From Bryobacteraceae bacterium (lineage in GTDB: Bacteria; Acidobacteriota; Terriglobia; Bryobacterales; Bryobacteraceae), in contig JASHQT010000233.1 of NCBI GenBank assembly GCA_030039005.1, forward strand, positions 1 to 12,017: a stretch of 12,017 bases of DNA. The letters run 5' to 3'. Within the stretch, counting starts at the first letter, position 1; each line of letters starts with the position of its first letter. The notes beneath the pieces were generated by a model, which saw only the letters and a program-made list of their open reading frames with translations, ran no database searches and was not told the DNA's origin. Position numbers and translations under genes: made by a program. Positions 1 through 6,107 of the stretch are shown one piece after another.

Positions 1-334
1 GAGTGATACCGCAATCGGTGTGCTGAAGCACAATCATGTGAAACTCTCCGCCTCCTCCGGGAACCGCTCTGGCAACTTCTCCGATTCGCCCGAGGAGACC
101 CAACTGCTCCAACAATCCCGGGGTGATTCGACCACCGATGTTACGAATGACCACGGCCTCTCCCGGCGCGATTCCAAGTACATAGGCCGGATCTACCCGC
201 ATATCAGCGCAACCGATGACGATCGCCCTCACATTGGGCAGCGCCCGTGGAAGCGAGGGCATAAGCGTGCCGGCGGCAGACTGACGAACAGCAAAGTCTT
301 TGTTGCGTTTTAACATCGAGTCGAGGTGGCTCAT
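1..334 (-). CDS. Beta-class carbonic anhydrase, N-terminal half (cut by window edge)
   Basis: The minus-strand frame is open from an ATG at 334 to the left edge, giving 111 residues without a stop. Beta-carbonic anhydrases are zinc enzymes that interconvert CO2 and bicarbonate in the cytoplasm. Seen here: the zinc/dyad motif CADMR (C42, D44, R46; family CxDxR), VIRNIGG at 62-68 (family V-x-R-N-x-G), and HTDCG with H105 and C108, the other two zinc ligands. All three metal ligands are therefore present before the cut. Family members are usually about 200 residues, so roughly half is missing to the left. The start is supported by a strong Shine-Dalgarno sequence. Nothing looks broken. The family call is firm; the subfamily (housekeeping or another CA-like clade) cannot be decided without the C-terminus. 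Confidence 0.9.
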   Translation of the reverse strand, partial: MSHLDSMLKRNKDFAVRQSAAGTLMPSLPRALPNVRAIVIGCADMRVDPAYVLGIAPGEAVVIRNIGGRITPGLLEQLGLLGRIGEVARAVPGGGGEFHMIVLQHTDCGIT

Positions 335-342
335 GTCGATTG

Positions 343-348
343 ACCTCC
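343..348 (-). promoter_or_regulatory. Shine-Dalgarno of the carbonic anhydrase gene
   Basis: GGAGGT on the minus strand, 8 nt before the ATG at 334. It fixes the start of the partial carbonic anhydrase gene. Confidence 0.8.
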
Positions 349-372
349 ATTCTCTGGATTGACTGCCGGGCT

Positions 373-406
373 CGGAAATCGTTTCCGGTGACAGTGCGGC
401 CGGAAA
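373..406. repeat. Cluster of three CGGAAA half-sites upstream of the carbonic anhydrase gene
   Basis: CGGAAA (373-378) and TTTCCG (382-387) form a perfect 6-bp inverted repeat around TCG. A third copy, CCGGAAA at 400-406, is again inverted relative to TTTCCGG at 382-388. The group lies 39-72 bp before the carbonic anhydrase start, where an operator could sit. The motif is short and recurs elsewhere in the window, so function is uncertain. The rest of 349-485 shows nothing I can name. Confidence 0.3.
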
Positions 407-498
407 GTCGCCATCTGTCGATCTGGCGCCTCCGGTCGGAACACGCGCTACTCGGATCTGACCGTATAGTGTGAGCCTTGGCATTGGAGGCCACGGTC

Positions 499-735
499 AT
501 GAAGGCAAAGTCCCATCGTCAATCAAAGCGCACCCACGCCAGAGCGATCCTGCGATTGCCGGATCTCGACATTGCGAAGGCCGCAGTCGACAGCCATGCC
601 GGCCCCTGCGCAGCGGCGCTATCGTCACGCAATCGACGAATGTGTGGATTGGTACTGCTGCGAGCCGCGGTTATTGTTCAGCAAAACCGTGGTAGTCCGA
701 TCTCGAACGCCGCCCAGTCGCTGGAACACGCTGGG
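499..735 (+). pseudogene. Remnant of a tyrosine recombinase (phage integrase family), N-terminal domain only, frameshifted
   Basis: An ATG at 499, with GGAGG at 486-490 (8-nt spacing), opens a frame reading a basic N-terminus followed by ILRLPDLDIAKAAV. That frame then loses sense, and similarity continues in the next frame from about 596 as QRRYRHAIDECVDWYCCEPRL and then FSKTVVVRSR, ending near 720-735. From memory of the family, these two pieces are consecutive parts of the N-terminal core-binding (SAM-like) domain of one tyrosine recombinase type common in Acidobacteriota. The frame change is what a one-base insertion near 595-597 would produce. The whole catalytic domain (R...HxxR...Y) is absent: the sequence runs into the 3' end of the EF-hand gene, which is read from the other strand and stops at 748. 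It should not make a functional integrase. The intact ribosome-binding site suggests recent decay. Confidence 0.7.
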
Positions 736-747
736 GATATTTCCGGT

Positions 748-1065
748 TCACTTTCCGGCAGATGAAAATGTAACGGGGGGATCCACTGGTCGCGTTAGCT
801 TCCAGGCGTTCAGCACTCCCTCTTTGTTCGTGTCCAACCTTTCGAATTCGGCCTTCATGTAGTTCAAAAACGCCTGTTCGGAAACCATGCCATCCTTGTC
901 TTGCCCCAGCAAAGACAGCAATTGCTTAACTTGCGGCTCCCCCATGGCGAGTTTGTCGTTCCGGGGTGTTTCCTCCCTGGCGAACGTAATCCCGATACCC
1001 ATCCCGGCGGCGAGGATTATGCCGATGACCAAACCGTTCACAGCGTACCTGGTTCGCGTGATCAC
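748..1065 (-). CDS. Small membrane-anchored or secreted EF-hand-like protein with degenerate loops
   Basis: A protein of 105 residues from a GTG at 1065. I chose this start because GGAGGT lies 5 nt upstream; the ATG at 1116 would add 17 residues and has no such signal. Residues 9-28 (NGLVIGIILAAGMGIGITFA) form one hydrophobic segment, a signal peptide or membrane anchor, placing the rest outside the cytoplasm. Two EF-hand-like loops follow: GQDKDGMVSEQAF, then DTNKEGVLNAWKL, separated by a helix (LNYMKAEFER) as in paired EF-hands. Compared with the consensus D-x-D-x-D-G...E, loop 1 has G at position 1 and A at 12, and loop 2 has K at 12, so both lack the bidentate glutamate. Calcium binding is therefore doubtful. 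The biological role is unknown. It sits beside a recombinase remnant, in a stretch that appears less GC-rich than the flanking genes. Confidence 0.75.
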   Translation of the reverse strand: MITRTRYAVNGLVIGIILAAGMGIGITFAREETPRNDKLAMGEPQVKQLLSLLGQDKDGMVSEQAFLNYMKAEFERLDTNKEGVLNAWKLTRPVDPPVTFSSAGK

Positions 1066-1070
1066 AATGA

Positions 1071-1076
1071 ACCTCC
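1071..1076 (-). promoter_or_regulatory. Shine-Dalgarno deciding the GTG start of the EF-hand gene
   Basis: GGAGGT on the minus strand, 5 nt before the GTG at 1065. It favours this GTG over the upstream in-frame ATG at 1116. A small bulged hairpin (CTGGA/TCCAG arms, about 1096-1114) lies further up the leader; I assign it no function. Confidence 0.65.
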
Positions 1077-1136
1077 ATCGATGAAATTGGAGCGAGGCCT
1101 GGAATGCTCCAGCCACGGCTCCGCTTCTGGGTTCAT

Positions 1137-1174
1137 TTTATAACTTTTTTATGAAGCATGAAAAAGTTATGAAG
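1137..1174 (-). promoter_or_regulatory. AT-rich inverted and direct repeat, candidate promoter/operator of the EF-hand gene
   Basis: ATAACTTTTT (1140-1149) and AAAAAGTTAT (1161-1170) are a perfect 10-bp inverted repeat. The pairing can continue through a T-G wobble and ATG/CAT to a 3-nt loop. TTATGAAG is also directly repeated at 1149-1156 and 1167-1174, an 18-bp period. On the minus strand, TATAAA (1142-1137) lies 17 nt after a weak TTTTTC (1165-1160), a possible -10/-35 pair for the EF-hand gene about 70 bp downstream. The same element lies past the end of the amidohydrolase gene and could act as a weak terminator, but no clear T-run follows the stem. The rest of the gap to 1240 holds only a short GC hairpin (ACGCT/AGCGT, 1211-1225). 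Confidence 0.4.
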
Positions 1175-1240
1175 GCGCGAGGGGATCGCGTATCGACCGA
1201 ATGAGTCCGGACGCTTCGCGAGCGTTCGCGGAAACAACTG

Positions 1241-2920
1241 CTATCGCCGCTCGTACGCGATTTTTCCGTCGAACACCGTCATATCCACGCGCGTGTTGGC
1301 GATTTCCGCCGGATCGATCGCGAAAATATCTTCGGATAGCACCGCCAGGTCCGCCAATTTGCCCACCGCGATCGATCCTTTGATGCCCTCCTCGCGCTCG
1401 GCAAACGCCGCGCCCACCGTATAAGCGTGCACCGCTTCGGCCACCGTAATTTTCTGCTCCGGAATCCAGCCGCCGGGATTTTTTCCATCCAGAGTCTGCC
1501 GCGTGACCGCCGCGTAAATACCTGAGAGCGGAACCATCGGCGCTACCGGCCAATCCGATCCGAATGCGAGCGTGGCTCCGGCATCGAGCAGTGATCGCCA
1601 GGCGTAGCTGGTCTTCAGGCGTCCGGCATCGATGCGCTTGGCGGCCCAGCGCCCATCATCAATGGCGTGATACGGCTGCATGGACGCGATTACGTGCAGC
1701 GCGGCGAAGCGCGGAATGTCGCTCGCGAGCAAGTGCTGCGTGTGCTCGATCCGAAACCGGCGATCGCCTCCACCGTTCTCCCGCTCGGCGCGTTCATAGA
1801 AACCGAGAATCGTGTGGTTCGCGCGATCCCCGATGGCGTGGATGGCAATCTGCAATCCCGCATGGTCCGCGCCGGCGATGTTAGCGTACATTTCATCCGG
1901 ATTCGAAAGTTCGTCGCTCGGGATGCCGCTGGTCGAGGGCGCATCCAAGTAGGGCTTGAAAAACCAGGCGGTAGTGGACCCGAGCGATCCATCGGCAAAC
2001 CCCTTCAGCCCGCCGATGTGCAGCATCTCGTTGCCGAATATTGCCATAATCCCTACCGCGGCCAGCCGCTTCCAGGTGCGCAGCGGTTGATGAGCCGAAA
2101 CGCGGACGTGTAGCTCGCCCTCGTCGAGCAGTTGTTCATACACGCGAAACGTATCCGGCATGCCGGACATATCCTGAACGCTGGTCACCCCGTTCTCGAG
2201 CGCGTATTTTTCGGCCGCCACCACGGCCGCGCGCAGTTGCTCCGGGCCGCGCGCCGGGATCGCTTTTTCGATCAATCCCTCGGCGGCATCCTTGAAAATT
2301 CCAGTGGGATTTCCATGCGCGTCCCGCACGATCACGCCACCCGGAACATCGCGAGTCTCCTTGCTGACCCCCGCCACCTTCATCGCCAGCGCATTGGCGA
2401 GCGCCATGTGCCCGTCCACGCGCTCGACGAATACCGGATTGTCCGGCGTCACCCCGTCGATCGATTGATGATCGGGAAGCTCGGCCGGCGTCCATTGTTC
2501 GTGGTCCCATTCGCCATGCAGGATCCAGGCTCCTTTGGGCAGCTTTCGCGCAAACGCCGCGATGCGCGCGCGAAACTCCTGTTCTGATTTGGCGCCGTTC
2601 AACTGGACGCTGGTCAAAGCCGTTCCGCCGTCGACAAAATGCACGTGCGCATCGTTAAATCCCGGCACCACCCGCCTGCCGTGGAGTTCGATGACGCGCG
2701 TGCTCGGACCGGCCAGCTTTAGAATTTCCTCTGACGATCCGACGCTCGCGATGCGATTGCCCACGATGGCGATCGCTTCCGCTTCCTTCTGCGGCGGGTT
2801 TTCCGTCCAAATTCGCCCGTGTACCAGCACCATGTCGGCGAACGTCTGCGCATGGACCGCCATGGACCACGCAGTCAAAAGAAGAGCGAGCCGGCGCAGG
2901 GATCTCATCGCGTGCAGCAT
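1241..2920 (-). CDS. Secreted metal-dependent amidohydrolase, YtcJ/amidohydrolase-3 type
   Basis: A protein of 559 residues, normal for the YtcJ-like branch of the amidohydrolase superfamily (TIM-barrel hydrolases of C-N bonds in amides and related substrates). Residues 1-24 look like a Sec signal peptide ending AVHA-QT, so it probably works in the periplasm. The N-terminal beta-sandwich begins near 28 ([12 protein letters not shown]). The metal motif is DAHVH with H92 and H94; further family landmarks are [11 protein letters not shown] (K306 region), HAIGDRAN (H361), RIEHTQ (H403) and FGSDWP (D456). All catalytic landmarks are present. The substrate cannot be read from sequence. The ATG at 2920 has no Shine-Dalgarno; a second ATG at 2908 is possible. 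CATAAT (2928-2923) just before the start could be a -10 of a nearly leaderless transcript. The gene is divergent from the one at 3022, 101 bp away. Confidence 0.88.
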   Translation of the reverse strand: MLHAMRSLRRLALLLTAWSMAVHAQTFADMVLVHGRIWTENPPQKEAEAIAIVGNRIASVGSSEEILKLAGPSTRVIELHGRRVVPGFNDAHVHFVDGGTALTSVQLNGAKSEQEFRARIAAFARKLPKGAWILHGEWDHEQWTPAELPDHQSIDGVTPDNPVFVERVDGHMALANALAMKVAGVSKETRDVPGGVIVRDAHGNPTGIFKDAAEGLIEKAIPARGPEQLRAAVVAAEKYALENGVTSVQDMSGMPDTFRVYEQLLDEGELHVRVSAHQPLRTWKRLAAVGIMAIFGNEMLHIGGLKGFADGSLGSTTAWFFKPYLDAPSTSGIPSDELSNPDEMYANIAGADHAGLQIAIHAIGDRANHTILGFYERAERENGGGDRRFRIEHTQHLLASDIPRFAALHVIASMQPYHAIDDGRWAAKRIDAGRLKTSYAWRSLLDAGATLAFGSDWPVAPMVPLSGIYAAVTRQTLDGKNPGGWIPEQKITVAEAVHAYTVGAAFAEREEGIKGSIAVGKLADLAVLSEDIFAIDPAEIANTRVDMTVFDGKIAYERR

Positions 2921-3008
2921 CTATTATGTCAGCGGCCGGCCTTGCGCTCACTGCGGCGCTGAGGTACGGTTGCTTATCGTCTTTCGCACCACTGAGACCG
3001 CCCCGTGC

Positions 3009-3014
3009 AGGAGG
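3009..3014 (+). promoter_or_regulatory. Shine-Dalgarno deciding the start at 3022
   Basis: AGGAGG, 7 nt before the ATG at 3022. The frame is open back to an ATG at 2926, but the upstream residues are not signal-like. This site picks the start that gives a clean signal peptide. Confidence 0.75.
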
Positions 3015-3021
3015 AGAGCAA

Positions 3022-3723
3022 ATGAATCACCTCGTCGCGCGCGTATCTATCGCCGCGCTCTGGCTGGCCGGAATGACTGCCTCGGCCGAAACCGATATGC
3101 GGGGACATTGGAGCGGATCGCTGGAGAGCCCCGCGGGTTCAATTGCCATCGAAGTGGATTTAGATAAGGCGGACGGCGGCTGGATCGGCTCGATATCGAT
3201 TCCCACGCAGGGGGCCAGCGGTTTGCCGCTGGATCAGATCTCGTTCAACTCCGGGAAGGCATCGTTTCATCTGAAAGGAGTGCCCGGCGACCCGACGTTT
3301 ACCGCTACTCTCTCCGCGGACGGGAAAGTCCTCGAGGGCAATTTCGTCCAGGGAGGAGCTTCTCAGCCGCTGAAACTGTCCCGGACCGGTGAAGCCAAAG
3401 TGGAGGTGCCGAAGCCCAGTCCGCCCGTGGCGCCCCAGTTCGTTGGCACGTGGGAAGGCACGTTGCAGGCCGGCGCCGACTTGCGGCTGGTGCTCACCAT
3501 TAGCAATGGGAAAGCTGGAGCCGAAGCGACGCTGGTGAGCGTGGACCAGGGCAACGCTCAGATTCCGGTGAGTGCGATCGCGCAAAAAGAAACCAAGCTG
3601 ACCCTCCAGGTGAATGCGGTAGCCGGCAGCTACGAGGGAGAAATCAACAAAGAAGGCACGGAGCTGAACGGCACCTGGACCCAGGCCGGTAACAGCTTTC
3701 CACTGACCCTGAAAAAGAGGTGA
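3022..3723 (+). CDS. Secreted protein of two tandem beta-rich domains, function unknown
   Basis: A protein of 233 residues. The first 22 or so (MNHLVARVSIAALWLAGMTASA) are a Sec signal peptide. The mature part is a duplicated unit. Copy 1 runs from MRGHWSGSLESP to QGGASQPLKLSRTG; after a proline-rich linker (VPKPSPPVAP), copy 2 runs from FVGTWEGTLQAG to TWTQAGNSFPLTLKKR at the C-terminus. Each copy opens with G-x-W-x-G-x-L, carries alternating beta-like segments, and ends with an L-x-G-x-(W/F)-x-Q-x-G-x-x-x-P-L-x-L pattern. From memory, this unit commonly precedes serine hydrolase (beta-lactamase-like or alpha/beta) domains in acidobacterial secreted proteins. Here no catalytic domain follows, so it is probably a binding or accessory protein. 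It may be transcribed with the next gene (67-nt gap). Confidence 0.8.
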   Translation: MNHLVARVSIAALWLAGMTASAETDMRGHWSGSLESPAGSIAIEVDLDKADGGWIGSISIPTQGASGLPLDQISFNSGKASFHLKGVPGDPTFTATLSADGKVLEGNFVQGGASQPLKLSRTGEAKVEVPKPSPPVAPQFVGTWEGTLQAGADLRLVLTISNGKAGAEATLVSVDQGNAQIPVSAIAQKETKLTLQVNAVAGSYEGEINKEGTELNGTWTQAGNSFPLTLKKR

Positions 3724-3731
3724 CGCTCACC
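3719..3731 (-). terminator. Short hairpin at the end of the two-domain protein gene
   Basis: GGTGA-CGC-TCACC forms a perfect 5-bp stem that includes the stop codon of the gene ending at 3723. On the plus strand no T-run follows. On the minus strand the stem is followed by TCTTTTT, the layout of a weak intrinsic terminator against antisense transcripts. The stem is short, so confidence is low. Confidence 0.25.
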
Positions 3732-3790
3732 AAAAGAGCGCAATAAACGTACAATCCAGCCCTGGAGAGATAATAAGGCGGGATGATGAA

Positions 3791-4585
3791 ATGAACCGGC
3801 CCGCCCTCACCCTCGGCGTGCTCGCCGTGCTCGCATCTTTCGCCGCCCCCGCATCCGGACCGGCTGTGGGAAGCCGCTTCCCTGACGCGAAAGTGCCCGT
3901 CGGCCCCAAAGGTGCGGCAATTCTCGTCGGTAGCTCGCCAGCCCAAATCGCTGAGCTCGATCAACACCGCCAGGCCTTCGAGAAGCTGGGACTCGCCGCC
4001 GCGCAATTCAAGCAGCTGCCTAGTGAGGAGCCGGGCTGCGGCTGGTTCATCCTCAATCCCCAGCGCATCGTCGCCGCCAAGTATTTCGAACCGGACGCGT
4101 GCTACACCGCAGCCGCCATTCTGGTTCACCGGTTTGGATGGACCCCGCCGGACCTGGCCCAAGTTCAAAGCAAGCAGCTCACGGCGTCGGTGGGCGCGAG
4201 CAATTCCAGCGTTGCCCCGGGCGAGCGCGTCGCCCTGGTCATCGATATCGAGCTCGAACCCGACATGCACGTCTACGCGCCCGGCGTCGAAGGCTACATC
4301 CCCATCGATTGGCAAATGGCCAGCTCCGCCGCGGCCGATGTTCACGCGTCCGAATTCCCCAAGCCCGAAAAGCTCTACTTGAAGGCAATCGATGCGACCG
4401 TGCCCGCTTATCGCGATCATTTTCGCTTGATCCGCGATGTCACCATCTCCGCCGGCGCCTCCGGACCCGTGACCCTGGACGGCGCCCTGCGCTATCAGGC
4501 CTGCGACGATCGCGTCTGTTACATCCCCCAGACTCTGCGGCTGCACTGGACTTTTCACGCCCCCGCCGGTAACAGCTCGCGCTGA
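3791..4585 (+). CDS. Secreted hybrid: shrunken redoxin-like segment plus DsbD-alpha-like domain
   Basis: A protein of 264 residues with a signal peptide (about 1-22, ending PASG). Residues 35-113 resemble the edges of a peroxiredoxin/redoxin fold: a strand-helix start (AAILVGSS), then GLAAAQF, then WFILNPQRIVAAKYFE and YTAAAILV. The central part that normally carries the peroxidatic Cys is missing, and no TxxC or CxxC motif is present. Residues 126-256 resemble the periplasmic N-terminal domain of DsbD (thiol-disulfide interchange): PDMHVYAPG at 157-165, and a closing YQACDDRVCYIP with the Cys pair C238/C243. Known for DsbD-alpha: the paired cysteines pass electrons to periplasmic partners. 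Inferred: the thiol pair may still be redox-active while the redoxin part is only structural. C83 and C104 are additional cysteines. There is no strong Shine-Dalgarno; GATAAT or TACAAT upstream (3769-3774, 3750-3755) could be a -10. Confidence 0.7.
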   Translation: MNRPALTLGVLAVLASFAAPASGPAVGSRFPDAKVPVGPKGAAILVGSSPAQIAELDQHRQAFEKLGLAAAQFKQLPSEEPGCGWFILNPQRIVAAKYFEPDACYTAAAILVHRFGWTPPDLAQVQSKQLTASVGASNSSVAPGERVALVIDIELEPDMHVYAPGVEGYIPIDWQMASSAAADVHASEFPKPEKLYLKAIDATVPAYRDHFRLIRDVTISAGASGPVTLDGALRYQACDDRVCYIPQTLRLHWTFHAPAGNSSR

Positions 4586-4603
4586 TTCGCGTCGATAAGT
4601 CTG

Positions 4604-4699
4604 TATATAGTGAAAAACGCTTAGGTTTTCGGTTCCGGTACCCGTCGTACTACTTCTAGTACTGGAAGTCATTGGTCGCCTAAGGCGCTCTCTGCTAGC
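4604..4699 (+). promoter_or_regulatory. ugd upstream region: possible -10 and three palindromes
   Basis: The 138-bp gap before ugd contains TATATA at 4604-4609, a possible -10 without a convincing -35. It also holds GTACTA-CTTC-TAGTAC at 4647-4662 (perfect 6-bp arms), CGCCT-A-AGGCG at 4677-4687 (perfect 5-bp arms) and GCTAGC at 4694-4699. A GGTACC palindrome lies at 4637-4642. These could be operator half-sites or leader hairpins. Only the symmetry is seen; binding is inferred. AAGGAG at 4706-4711 is the likely Shine-Dalgarno, 12 nt from the ATG, which is rather far. Confidence 0.4.
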
Positions 4700-4723
4700 G
4701 TAGGGAAGGAGATCGAACACGAA

Positions 4724-6085
4724 ATGAAAGTTTCCATCATAGGAACCGGCTACGTAGGTTTGACCACCGGTGTGTGTCTTGCATACCTGGGCCACAAGGT
4801 GACTTGCATCGACTCAGATCAAAAAAAGATCGGAATGCTGCAGGCCGGCAAGACCCCGATCTATGAGCCGTTTCTAACGGACCTGATGGCGGCGGCGCAA
4901 CACAATCTTCAGTTTTGCACCGAATATAAAGGCGCCGTTCAGGACGCCGATGTGATCTTCATCGCGGTCGGAACGCCCCCTTCCCCCGATGGCAGTCCCG
5001 ATTTGAAGTATTTGCGTGCCGCGGCGCAAGGCATCGGTCAATATTACGACGGGGATTTCCTGGTGGTGGTGAACAAATCCACCGTACCCATCGGCAGCGG
5101 AAACTGGGTGGGATCTCTGGTGCGGGAATCCTATGAGCAGCATCATGGCCGCAAGGCGAACGGACAATTCTCGGTGGCATCCAATCCCGAATTCCTGCGC
5201 GAAGGCACGGCGCTGCACGACAGCCTGTACGCCGACCGGGTGGTGATCGGCTCTGACAACGACCGGGCTTTGGAAGTGCTCTACTCGCTCTACCGTCCAA
5301 TTCTCGACCAGACTTTCGCCCCTCCGCCCTACCTGCCGCGTCCGGAGGATTTGGGCGCCGTCCCGCTCATCGCCACCGATCTCGCTTCGGCCGAACTGAT
5401 CAAGTACGCCGCCAATGCGTTTCTTGCGACCAAGATCTCTTACATCAATGAAATCGGGCAACTGGCTGAGAAAGTGGGCGCCGACATCACGCAGGTGGCC
5501 AAGGGCATTGGCCTGGACGCGCGCATCGGCACGCGCTTCCTGCAAGCCGGTCTCGGATGGGGCGGTTCCTGCTTCGGCAAGGACACCTCGGCGCTGGTAT
5601 CGACGGCGCGGGAATACAGCCTTAGCATGCCCATCGTGGAAGCGGCGCGCGAAATCAACAAGCGGCAGCGGGAGCGCGTGGTCGAAAAGCTGTTGGGCGA
5701 ATTGAAAATCCTCAAAGGGCGTACGATCGGCCTGCTGGGTCTGGCGTTCAAGCCCAACACCGACGATCTGCGCGAAGCGCCGGCCATCGATATCGCGCGC
5801 AAGCTGGTGGAACGCGGCTGCAAGGTGAAGGTGCACGACCCGGTGGCGCTGAACCGCTTCGAGTTGGAATATCCGGACCTGGGCGTGATCTCCTGCTCCT
5901 CGGCCGAAGCCGTGGCCGACGATGTCGACGCGCTGGTGCTGGTGACCGAATGGCAGGATTACCGCGAACTGAATTGGAACGACCTGGCTGGCCGGATGCG
6001 CACGCCGCTGGTGCTAGACGGGCGCAATGCTTTGGATCGGGCCGCGCTGGAGCGCATGGGTTTCCGCTACCTGACGGTCACCTAA
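4724..6085 (+). CDS. ugd: UDP-glucose 6-dehydrogenase
   Basis: A protein of 453 residues, the normal length for the bacterial UDP-glucose/GDP-mannose dehydrogenase family. It oxidises UDP-glucose to UDP-glucuronate with two NAD+ in the cytoplasm, feeding exopolysaccharide, lipopolysaccharide or pentose-sugar synthesis. The N-terminal Rossmann domain opens with GTGYVGL (7-13) and D30, which binds the NAD ribose; VGTPPSPDGSPDL follows at 82-94. Catalytic landmarks are NPEFLREG (154-161), ELIKYAANAF (K227, N231) and GWGGSCFGKD with nucleophile C283. The C-terminal UDP-binding domain shows LLGLAFKPNTDDLREAP. A proline-rich insert, APPPYLPRPEDLGAVP (199-214), lies before the central helix; I recall it from acidobacterial homologues. 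A family member acting on another UDP-sugar is possible, but the UDP-glucose enzyme is most likely. It converges on the c-di-GMP gene with a 22-nt gap. Confidence 0.93.
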   Translation: MKVSIIGTGYVGLTTGVCLAYLGHKVTCIDSDQKKIGMLQAGKTPIYEPFLTDLMAAAQHNLQFCTEYKGAVQDADVIFIAVGTPPSPDGSPDLKYLRAAAQGIGQYYDGDFLVVVNKSTVPIGSGNWVGSLVRESYEQHHGRKANGQFSVASNPEFLREGTALHDSLYADRVVIGSDNDRALEVLYSLYRPILDQTFAPPPYLPRPEDLGAVPLIATDLASAELIKYAANAFLATKISYINEIGQLAEKVGADITQVAKGIGLDARIGTRFLQAGLGWGGSCFGKDTSALVSTAREYSLSMPIVEAAREINKRQRERVVEKLLGELKILKGRTIGLLGLAFKPNTDDLREAPAIDIARKLVERGCKVKVHDPVALNRFELEYPDLGVISCSSAEAVADDVDALVLVTEWQDYRELNWNDLAGRMRTPLVLDGRNALDRAALERMGFRYLTVT

Positions 6086-6107
6086 AAGCACGCGTCAGCA
6101 GGCGCAC
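6084..6107 (-). terminator. Possible weak terminator of the minus-strand hut/c-di-GMP cluster
   Basis: Just past the stop codon at 6108, the minus strand can fold GTGCGC (6107-6102) with GCGTGC (6093-6088), six pairs including two G-U wobbles, around an 8-nt loop. TTTT follows (6087-6084). The stem is weak and it overlaps the end of the convergent ugd gene, so this is tentative. Confidence 0.3.

Noticed and set aside
204..500. A 98-codon minus-strand open frame over the carbonic anhydrase start.
   Set aside because: It overlaps, in another frame, the true carbonic anhydrase N-terminus, which carries the zinc motifs and the ribosome-binding site.
1211..1225. GC hairpin ACGCT/AGCGT after the amidohydrolase stop, considered as a terminator.
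   Set aside because: Only five pairs and no T-run on either strand.
2926..3021. Longer start (ATG at 2926) for the two-domain secreted protein.
   Set aside because: The extra 32 residues do not look like a signal peptide, and AGGAGG sits correctly before the ATG at 3022.
3783..3794. Tiny ATG-ATG-AAA-TGA frame overlapping the start of the redoxin/DsbD-alpha-like gene, considered as a translational coupler.
   Set aside because: It lacks its own ribosome-binding site and such a short frame is expected by chance.
3644..4795. A 383-codon open frame on the minus strand.
   Set aside because: It is antisense to the redoxin/DsbD-alpha-like gene and the start of ugd, which have signal peptides or clear motifs. 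The translation shows no recognisable domain and is explained by high GC.
4874..5836. A 320-codon minus-strand open frame.
   Set aside because: It is antisense to ugd, which is well supported; no domain is visible in the antisense product.
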